52,534 nt of DNA from a virus: positions 1 through 52,534 of IMG/VR virus record IMGVR_UViG_3300044516_001715; one strand, 5' to 3'. The notes under the pieces are model-generated. The model was not told where the DNA came from. It ran no database searches and saw only the letters and a list, made by a program, of their open reading frames with translations. Shown piece by piece: positions 44,499 through 50,809 of the stretch. Positions within the stretch are counted from its first letter, which is position 1; the number at the start of each line of letters is the position of its first letter. A program made the translations under genes and the position numbers.

Positions 44499-44876
44499 TT
44501 AACAACATCCTGTCTCGGAAATGAAACTATCTTGTACGTTTATATATAATTCCTCTCTGATTGGTAATATTAAATTTCCCTCATCATTCTTGATAAGAAA
44601 TTGACCTTGAAATCTACCTACTGTATTTGTATCTCGTGAAGTGAATCTAAAATAAACATAGTATTCTGGTGTAGCACCCAAAGGGAGAGTAATGGAAGTT
44701 ATGTAACAAGGAGCAGAGACAACTTTGGGTATACCAGTCTCGACGTTTATCATGGTAAAATAAATTGTTGAGATTGGTAAAGCCTCCATTAGCTCCAAAT
44801 ATCCTGCTCTGCCATCTTTTACAACTTGCATTTTGAGAAGTGGTAAAGTGGCATTTTTTTTGATGAAAAATTCCAT
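44499..44876 (-). CDS. Small fibre- or baseplate-type virion protein
   Basis: The 125-aa product begins MEFFIKKNATLPLLKMQVVK. This resembles N-terminal domains of some phage fibre or upper-baseplate proteins that start with a beta strand and LP-x-L. It is beta-rich throughout and ends in SETGCC. It lies 13 bases upstream of the 428-aa adhesin-like gene, so the two may act together. A TATTTAT motif ends 4 bases before the ATG, again a possibly leaderless gene. Confidence 0.55.
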   Translation of the reverse strand: MEFFIKKNATLPLLKMQVVKDGRAGYLELMEALPISTIYFTMINVETGIPKVVSAPCYITSITLPLGATPEYYVYFRFTSRDTNTVGRFQGQFLIKNDEGNLILPIREELYINVQDSFISETGCC

Positions 44877-44880
44877 AACA

Positions 44881-44887
44881 ATAAATA
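44881..44887 (-). promoter_or_regulatory. Putative late promoter motif TATTTAT before small fibre-type gene
   Basis: Coding-sense TATTTAT (context GTATATTTATTG), 4 bases upstream of the ATG at 44876. It separates the two virion genes downstream from the glycosyltransferase genes upstream. Confidence 0.45.
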
Positions 44888-44892
44888 TACTG

Positions 44893-46566
44893 TTATGACT
44901 CTTTACGTAACTTTCTATCGTAGTGGTCGAACCTATTATGTTCGGTTGGTGTCATAAGAAGCAAGCCGGGTTTGAGTTTACCTGTAACAGTCTGTTGATA
45001 CATATAACTCATCCATGTTTGTTCAAATGGGTGTGCCCAAGTTGTTTCCAAAAACATTTTTTTATTACCCGGTCTTGAAACTATTTGGGGCCAATTACAA
45101 TAGTATATTTCACCTGTCGCATATGGTATACCCTTATGTGAATCAATTTTGGTGAATTTTGTTTTGGGTGCATTTGGGTCTAATCCCATATTTGGAAGAC
45201 GAGGTTTTTCAGGCCAAAATTTTAATCTCACATCTTGAGGTACATTATACCAAGACCATTGAGTACTATTATCACCGAAAAATTCTGAAAAATTTAATTT
45301 TAAAAAATCGAAATTTTCTTTTTTAACAATTTCTAAAGATTTAGAATATAGATTATCTGTGAACCTATTGAAACCATTTTTACAAACTTCTTGATTTGGA
45401 TAGAAAAACATATCATCTTCAAAAAAAAGATAGTAATCTAATTCGGTTTCTTTATCAAAGTGTTCTGCAATCCATTGTCTCCCACCACAAATTCCTAAGT
45501 TGTCCTTTTTTATTTCTTCAAAATCATACTCGTCACATAATTGACTATAAGTTGAATCTGTTGTCCTATCAGTCGAATTATTCAAAAGAAATTTTTTTGT
45601 TTTCAATAAAAAATCTTTATCATAAGAATTCATTGATTGTATTAGGGTTTCAAATTGTTCCGGACTATTGAATGAAATGACATACAAACCTACCTTGTTT
45701 GTATCTAAGGATTCTTGAGAAACAAAACCACTTTCAGATTTTACTTGTAATTCATTATTTTTTAAATCCTCAAAAAATTTACCTATGAGACCATTACCTT
45801 CTATTTCAAAATAATTTATCAAATCTGAGTGTTTGTAACACATAATACTGAAAATAGATTCTTCTGTTCCCATCAAACCCATGTCCAAGGTAGATTTCAA
45901 TAAACCATAATAAATAGAATTTATTTCACCTATTGTATATTTTGGACCTCCGAAAAAACCACCTCTTGCAACTTTGTCCACTTTATCACCTGCAATCTCA
46001 TTTAGTTTTGAATATTCAAAACCGTGAATTTCATTATCCGCCTCATATGGAAAACAAATAAAAGAAAATTTCGAAATATATTTAGAAAGATTATTTAGGA
46101 CTTTGTCGTGTGTAAAATATCCTGGGTGTACTGTGTTTGTTATACCTCCATCAATCCAAAACATATACTCAGAGTTAAATTGGTCCATAATTTTCGCGTC
46201 ATGAAGTAGAAAAACTTTTGACATAACCAAAGGGTTATAGTTTTCCAATTTTGATTGAGTTGAATCTCTGAGCCAACCTGCAAGATTTTTCCAATTTTCA
46301 TTGTTTCTTATCAATTGGATTTTTTCAAAAAACTCATTTTCTCTAAACCAAGATAGCGGTCTTCTGATAAATTGTGTATTTTCTTTAGTTCTTTTTTTGA
46401 AAACGAACTCTTCAAGACTTTCGTCTCCAAAAATAATCAAGTTTTCAGAAACATTCAGAAGGGAATCAAATTTTTCTAAATAGTGTTCATAAGGTCTTTT
46501 CCAACCTTCATTTAATTCAGACCTGCCTATATCCCAAATACCTGTTACTAAAGTAATATTATTCAT
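44893..46566 (-). CDS. Two-domain glycosyltransferase (HtrL/YibB-like plus GT-A-like domain)
   Basis: The 557-aa protein has an N-terminal domain (about residues 1-275) of the HtrL/YibB type. It shows ITLVTGIWDIGRSELNEGW, then YNPLVMSKVFLLHDAKIMDQ and the YMFWIDGGITNTVHPGYF core. A second domain (about 290-557) starts GLYVISFNSPEQFETLIQSM and has LDYYLFFEDDMFFYPNQE, with an EDD metal motif as in GT-A glycosyltransferases. It ends with a basic tail. It overlaps the next upstream gene by 8 bases. It probably transfers sugars to an unknown acceptor; protein, surface glycan or DNA cannot be told apart from sequence alone. Confidence 0.78.
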   Translation of the reverse strand: MNNITLVTGIWDIGRSELNEGWKRPYEHYLEKFDSLLNVSENLIIFGDESLEEFVFKKRTKENTQFIRRPLSWFRENEFFEKIQLIRNNENWKNLAGWLRDSTQSKLENYNPLVMSKVFLLHDAKIMDQFNSEYMFWIDGGITNTVHPGYFTHDKVLNNLSKYISKFSFICFPYEADNEIHGFEYSKLNEIAGDKVDKVARGGFFGGPKYTIGEINSIYYGLLKSTLDMGLMGTEESIFSIMCYKHSDLINYFEIEGNGLIGKFFEDLKNNELQVKSESGFVSQESLDTNKVGLYVISFNSPEQFETLIQSMNSYDKDFLLKTKKFLLNNSTDRTTDSTYSQLCDEYDFEEIKKDNLGICGGRQWIAEHFDKETELDYYLFFEDDMFFYPNQEVCKNGFNRFTDNLYSKSLEIVKKENFDFLKLNFSEFFGDNSTQWSWYNVPQDVRLKFWPEKPRLPNMGLDPNAPKTKFTKIDSHKGIPYATGEIYYCNWPQIVSRPGNKKMFLETTWAHPFEQTWMSYMYQQTVTGKLKPGLLLMTPTEHNRFDHYDRKLRKES

Positions 46567-47446
46567 ATATTCTATTAAACTCTTCTAAAATTTTATAAAA
46601 ACTTTTGTTTTTCAAAAATAATTCTTCACTCGTACCTTGAGGTGCATTATCCCTACACCACCAAATATCAAAGTGTTTCCTCACAAATAAATCGTTGTGA
46701 TTGTAAAACATCAATGTCATTATTTGTTCTTCATGTGGCAAAAATTTACAAGAATCGTCTGACAAAATTTTTACAACATAATCTTCAAAAATACTAACCA
46801 TGTTATCCCACTTATCTTTATGTCCTCCAAACAACCCACCAATAATGTGAATTTGTCTTATGTAGTTTGTGTACCATTTTTGGTCAACAGTACCTGACCA
46901 GTAATTTCTTTCATTCTCTTTCCCCAGAATTAAAAATTTATCACTTGAGTCTATAATTAAATTATCTGAGAATGAATTATTGAACAGGGTACTTTCATAA
47001 AATCTTCTCATACCATGTGGAAAATTCAAATATTTCAAAGGTATGAGACCGCAATGTGAAAGTCCTGCATCAATCCAGTAGTAATAATCATACGACCTAT
47101 CTTCGTTCCACCACCAAGAAAACTTTGAATATTGAATTTCAATACACCTATCACCCCTTTTAATTTCTTCAACGTTTTTTCTAAGATTTATTAAATCTTT
47201 GAACTTACAATTGTTCAAATCAAAAACCTGAAACTTTAACTTTTCTTCTGATATTTTGTTTTCCTCGTAGAAAAAATTTTTCAATGATTCCAATTCTCTT
47301 TCAGATGTATAACATAAAAAATCTGAGTTTGTCATTTTCAAAAGAGATAGAAGACTATACCTATAATGAGTTCCTCGGGCAGGTCTACCGCCTAATTCAG
47401 TACCATTCAAATCACTATAGATTGCTGTTATAAATTTAATTTTCAT
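46559..47446 (-). CDS. HtrL/YibB-like glycosyltransferase-type protein
   Basis: The 295-aa product begins MKIKFITAIYSDLNGTELGG and has the family core YDYYYWIDAGLSHCGLIPLK, followed by IIGGLFGGHKDKWDNMV and LPHEEQIMTLMFYNHNDLF. These match the N-terminal domain of its neighbour at 44893-46566 in order and spacing, so the two are probably related. The family (WlaTC/HtrL) occurs in surface glycan clusters. It overlaps both neighbours (11 bases upstream, 8 downstream), which indicates tight co-expression. Confidence 0.72.
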   Translation of the reverse strand: MKIKFITAIYSDLNGTELGGRPARGTHYRYSLLSLLKMTNSDFLCYTSERELESLKNFFYEENKISEEKLKFQVFDLNNCKFKDLINLRKNVEEIKRGDRCIEIQYSKFSWWWNEDRSYDYYYWIDAGLSHCGLIPLKYLNFPHGMRRFYESTLFNNSFSDNLIIDSSDKFLILGKENERNYWSGTVDQKWYTNYIRQIHIIGGLFGGHKDKWDNMVSIFEDYVVKILSDDSCKFLPHEEQIMTLMFYNHNDLFVRKHFDIWWCRDNAPQGTSEELFLKNKSFYKILEEFNRIYE

Positions 47447-48179
47447 TATAGTGAAAATGTTTTTTTTCTTCTTTGAATTTATTATTTATTTCTTGATTCA
47501 TGAATTTATGGTGTATTTTCACAGGGGAATATAGATTCCAATTATATGTTTGAGTATAAAAATTATTATACATCCCATGTGAAACATCCGAATATGAATT
47601 TTTTTGTGGTGCTATTGGTAAAATTGGAGTATATGATTGAAATTTGGGATACACATTTTTGACTAAGTGTTCGTCTATTGGAAGAACATAATCACCACTA
47701 TGGAAAGCATAATCTTTTATTGACCTCACGGCATCTAAAACTTTTAAATCATAAATCAAAATATTCGTTGCAAATATTTCTGTCAATCTATCATTTGGTT
47801 TTGGAGGGAGATTAGTTATATCCAACAGCAAATTATATTTCGAGCTAATATTCACGGGTCTATTGAGTGTCGGTGCTAAATTCATAACACCGAATTCAAT
47901 GTCCGATATTTGTGACTCAATGTCCTGAAGTAATGATTTACAATATGGCATGAATTGACAATCATCCTCAATAATCATAACCTTTTCATACCCTCTCTTC
48001 TCAGATATTCTCAAAATTTCTAAATGAGATAATGTACATCCCATGTAACTATTTCTGTTTATTGCATTAAATAACTCGAAATCCCAACCGACATATTCTA
48101 ACTCAGACTTTATATCTAATAATCTATCAGGCCTTGATTCCAAGTTTATTACAAACTTAGGTAACTCTTGAAACTTCAT
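47436..48179 (-). CDS. GT25-family glycosyltransferase
   Basis: The 247-aa product has the GT25 pattern. LPKFVINLESRPDRLLDIKS is at the N-terminus. NRNSYMGCTLSHLEILRISE and GYEKVMIIEDDCQFMPYCKS with the EDD metal motif lie near residues 45-80. The family includes bacterial LPS galactosyltransferases and animal collagen galactosyltransferases, so the acceptor could be a glycan or a protein. It follows the GT60-like gene by a one-base overlap (TAATG). Confidence 0.85.
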   Translation of the reverse strand: MKFQELPKFVINLESRPDRLLDIKSELEYVGWDFELFNAINRNSYMGCTLSHLEILRISEKRGYEKVMIIEDDCQFMPYCKSLLQDIESQISDIEFGVMNLAPTLNRPVNISSKYNLLLDITNLPPKPNDRLTEIFATNILIYDLKVLDAVRSIKDYAFHSGDYVLPIDEHLVKNVYPKFQSYTPILPIAPQKNSYSDVSHGMYNNFYTQTYNWNLYSPVKIHHKFMNQEINNKFKEEKKHFHYNEN

Positions 48180-49444
48180 TAGCTTACATGATTATGAGAT
48201 AATTGTCCTGTTAGTCTGTCACACCAACCTTTTGATTCTGAATGTGGCCAAACAACCCAATATTTAGGTAATACATCAGTTTGGAACTCTCTCCAAATTT
48301 TACAATATTTGTCAGGGTCATTCATAAGTCTAGAAATTTCAGACTTGTCGGCATCTTTTCTATACAAAGTTTCGTCATTAGGTCCATGAAACGCAACCAC
48401 CCAAAAATCATAGTCCTTTTCAGGAACTGAAGAATAACCAACATCAATACAATGTTTATAGACAGTACAAAAGGATTTTTTCCAATCTTCTTCCGATTCA
48501 ATATTAGGACTTGGAGGATAGTTTTTATCTAAACACCATCTGTCCACAGCCCTTTTTTCAAATAAAAGACCTGAATATTTTTCATACTCTCTTAGTGTTC
48601 TTATGGGTCCAAAACCATATGGACCATCGTGCCCCTCTTGTTTTTCACCATCCATACCAAATAACTTTCTATTGGTAAGATGTGAATGTCTATTTTTATC
48701 TCCCCATGTTTTATCATCATCCCATTGTTTAGTCCTACCTTTACGAGTATACTCGTGATAGATTACAGGAATATGTGGGTGAAATAAATCATAACCCCAA
48801 GTATAAGCTCTGGCGGCAATTGATATTTCTTCACCGTGAAAATAATATTCAGGATTGTGTTGTACCTCTTTTGCGAAAGAACCTAATGTAAAACAAAAAT
48901 GTGCAGAATAAAATCTTGCAGGAACTGGCTTTTTCATTTCTCTCCAACCGGGAATTGTTTCAGGTAGAAAGAATACTGCACCCTCAGGAATAAATCTATC
49001 AAACGCCATTCTCCAAGCATCTTGAGCTCTTCCTTGTGGGTCATTATCAGGGTCAAAGGAGGGTACATAACCCGTAAGTAGAGGTTTTTTATACCCATCC
49101 TTTTGTAGACCCTTTATCATTTTGATTAGGATATCATCCCAATCTTTTACAAACCTCATGTGAGAATCAATCTGCAATGTGTATTTTTCATTTTTATACA
49201 ATTGTTGTACTAAATGTCTTGCCCAACAAACCCCTTTAGCTTCTTGATATGGAATGTCTAAAATTCTAAACCTCTCATCATTTCTCCATTCGTCTAAATT
49301 ATCGAAACCATCAGTTTCTGAATATTGTCTAGCAATTCCTAAAACTAAATTTTCAGGTTTTTTTGCATTGGATAACATATCTTTTATTGTATGAACAAGT
49401 TGTGGGTCTCTGTAAGATGCAATTTGTATAAAAATTTTACTCAT
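48179..49444 (-). CDS. GT60-like (polypeptide GlcNAc-transferase family) glycosyltransferase
   Basis: The 421-aa product begins MSKIFIQIASYRDPQLVHTI. It has AKGVCWARHLVQQLYKNEKY and TLQIDSHMRFVKDWDDILIK, the D-x-H metal motif of this family. FYSAHFCFTLGSFAKEV and YYFHGEEISIAARAYTWGYD follow. Members I know act on proteins, for example the Skp1 hydroxyproline GlcNAc-transferase of Dictyostelium. It is the first of four overlapping transferase genes and lies just after a terminator that ends a Thr/Pro-rich adhesin gene. The family is fairly certain; donor and acceptor are unknown. Confidence 0.85.
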   Translation of the reverse strand: MSKIFIQIASYRDPQLVHTIKDMLSNAKKPENLVLGIARQYSETDGFDNLDEWRNDERFRILDIPYQEAKGVCWARHLVQQLYKNEKYTLQIDSHMRFVKDWDDILIKMIKGLQKDGYKKPLLTGYVPSFDPDNDPQGRAQDAWRMAFDRFIPEGAVFFLPETIPGWREMKKPVPARFYSAHFCFTLGSFAKEVQHNPEYYFHGEEISIAARAYTWGYDLFHPHIPVIYHEYTRKGRTKQWDDDKTWGDKNRHSHLTNRKLFGMDGEKQEGHDGPYGFGPIRTLREYEKYSGLLFEKRAVDRWCLDKNYPPSPNIESEEDWKKSFCTVYKHCIDVGYSSVPEKDYDFWVVAFHGPNDETLYRKDADKSEISRLMNDPDKYCKIWREFQTDVLPKYWVVWPHSESKGWCDRLTGQLSHNHVS

Positions 49445-49472
49445 AAATTATATTTGGTATAAAAATAAAAAA

Positions 49473-49491
49473 CCTCCCGTGAAAGTGGAGG
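49473..49491 (-). terminator. Rho-independent terminator between adhesin paralogue and glycosyltransferase genes
   Basis: Stem CCTCC pairs with GGAGG over a 9-base loop. In the minus direction it is followed by TTTTTTATTTTT, about 30 bases after the 410-aa gene stop codon. Confidence 0.75.
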
Positions 49492-49519
49492 GTTGATATT
49501 TTATTTAAATAAATTTTTT

Positions 49520-50752
49520 CTACGTACAACTATATGGTCCCGAATCTTGATTTATCAATCCTCCAGTCACAACATACTCAGTCCCGTCTGTACAGATAGA
49601 ATAAGATGATGCGTCAGGAATGAAATGAGAATAAGGATTACCATCACAACCCGTCCATTCTATTGAACCTCCACCAACACCGGCACTTAAAGTATATCCA
49701 CTACAACTTGGAAGTCCTGATGTTAGAGAAGGTGTGGGTGTTGAAGTTGGTGTTTCAGTGTTAGTTGGAGTTACACTTGGTGTTACGGTATTAGTCGGTG
49801 TGACGGTTGGAGTTTCTGTATTAGTCGGAGTCACACTTGGTGTTGCTGGTATTGTTGATGTTGGTGTAGGTGTCACTGTATTTGTAGCGGTTATTGAAGG
49901 TGTTGGTGTGTTAGTACTAGTAGGACTTGGCGTAAGCGTGGTTGTTGGAGTGACAGTTGGTGTAGGGGTATTGGTAGGGGTTTTTGTCGGTGTGATTGTA
50001 GTTGTCGGGGTTGGTGATGGCGTAGGTGGTGGCGCCGCACTCAATGCACATAAACTAATTCTAACACCTTGATATTGAATGCTTGGTCCCTGAGAAAATG
50101 TTATTTGGGTAAAAGGTGTGGTTGTTTCAACAATAAATCTGGCTAACCCATCAGTATTGACAGCAGTTATTACTCCATTACCAATCTGCATAGGACAACC
50201 CGCACATTGAGCAATATTTGGAGTTCCCGCGTTCGTTGTTATATATAATCTGTCTCCGTTTGAAGCATCACCATTCCACACACCTGAATTAAACATCAGA
50301 GAGTTTAGTGGTTGACTAAAAATAAAAACTATTGTTGAACCCGAAGCAAAAGAACTCACGCCACCAGGTCCAGGCCCAATTGTGATTGGAACTCCCTGAC
50401 ATGGGTAGTTGTTTGGACCGTATGTGAAAGTATTTGTTGCACAGTTTGCATTTTGTGAAAGACCTGTTATTGATATACCGTTACTAACAACAACCTGACC
50501 GTTACAGGGTGTATTTATGGTATTACAGGTTGTGCAATTTTCCGCCCCTCTAAAAAAGTTTTCTGTTTGTATATCTACATTCTGTAAAAAAAATGATGGA
50601 ATCGCAAAAGTGTCCGAGATAGCCCAGACTCTTTTGGTTTCATTAGGTAAAACTTTCACCTGATATTCCCACTCTGCGGTAACACATTTCTGATAATTAA
50701 AAGTGACAAGAGTATCTCCTGTATTTTTCAGGGTGTATTTAAAACAATTCAT
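49520..50752 (-). CDS. Modular adhesin-like virion protein with long Thr/Pro-rich linker (paralogue 2)
   Basis: The 410-aa protein shares its first 65 residues with paralogue 1 ([20 protein letters not shown]), the likely attachment domain. A Cys-rich middle domain follows (about residues 70-235, [14 protein letters not shown] and a beta-rich body). The Thr/Pro/Ser linker covers about residues 237-345, more than 100 residues of TPT-type repeats. A 60-residue tip ends SGPYSCT with five cysteines. A T4-like TATAAATA lies before the ATG in the normal orientation. Fibre or decoration function is inferred from modular design. The tip differs entirely from paralogue 1. Confidence 0.72.
   Translation of the reverse strand: MNCFKYTLKNTGDTLVTFNYQKCVTAEWEYQVKVLPNETKRVWAISDTFAIPSFFLQNVDIQTENFFRGAENCTTCNTINTPCNGQVVVSNGISITGLSQNANCATNTFTYGPNNYPCQGVPITIGPGPGGVSSFASGSTIVFIFSQPLNSLMFNSGVWNGDASNGDRLYITTNAGTPNIAQCAGCPMQIGNGVITAVNTDGLARFIVETTTPFTQITFSQGPSIQYQGVRISLCALSAAPPPTPSPTPTTTITPTKTPTNTPTPTVTPTTTLTPSPTSTNTPTPSITATNTVTPTPTSTIPATPSVTPTNTETPTVTPTNTVTPSVTPTNTETPTSTPTPSLTSGLPSCSGYTLSAGVGGGSIEWTGCDGNPYSHFIPDASSYSICTDGTEYVVTGGLINQDSGPYSCT
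49725..50035. repeat. Long degenerate repeat coding the Thr/Pro linker of paralogue 2
   Basis: About 310 bases of imperfect GTTGGAGT/GTTGGTGT-type units. A 30-base block encoding [10 protein letters not shown]-like units recurs near 49760-49850. The opposite strand is open as a Val/Gly frame only because of the composition. Confidence 0.8.
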
Positions 50753-50758
50753 TTTTTT

Positions 50759-50766
50759 TATTTATA
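50759..50766 (-). promoter_or_regulatory. T4-like late promoter core TATAAATA before adhesin paralogue 2
   Basis: Coding-sense TATAAATA within about 8 bases of the ATG. It is the single example in the window of the T4 late core in the canonical orientation, against twelve of the reversed form. Confidence 0.35.
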
Positions 50767-50809
50767 TAATCCGAAATTTTAATTTTTGTCATAGTTCCAA
50801 ATGAATATT

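Noticed and set aside
49725-50035. CRISPR array or tandem regulatory repeat
   Set aside because: The units are short, imperfect and in phase with a Thr/Pro coding pattern. There are no constant repeats with unique spacers.
49734-50072. Plus-strand Val/Gly-rich frame opposite the Thr/Pro linker (also 51105-51407, 51489-51689 and 52170-52478)
   Set aside because: These frames are open only because the linker repeats lack stop codons on either strand. Their low-complexity Val/Gly products have no start signal, and they lie wholly inside larger minus-strand genes.
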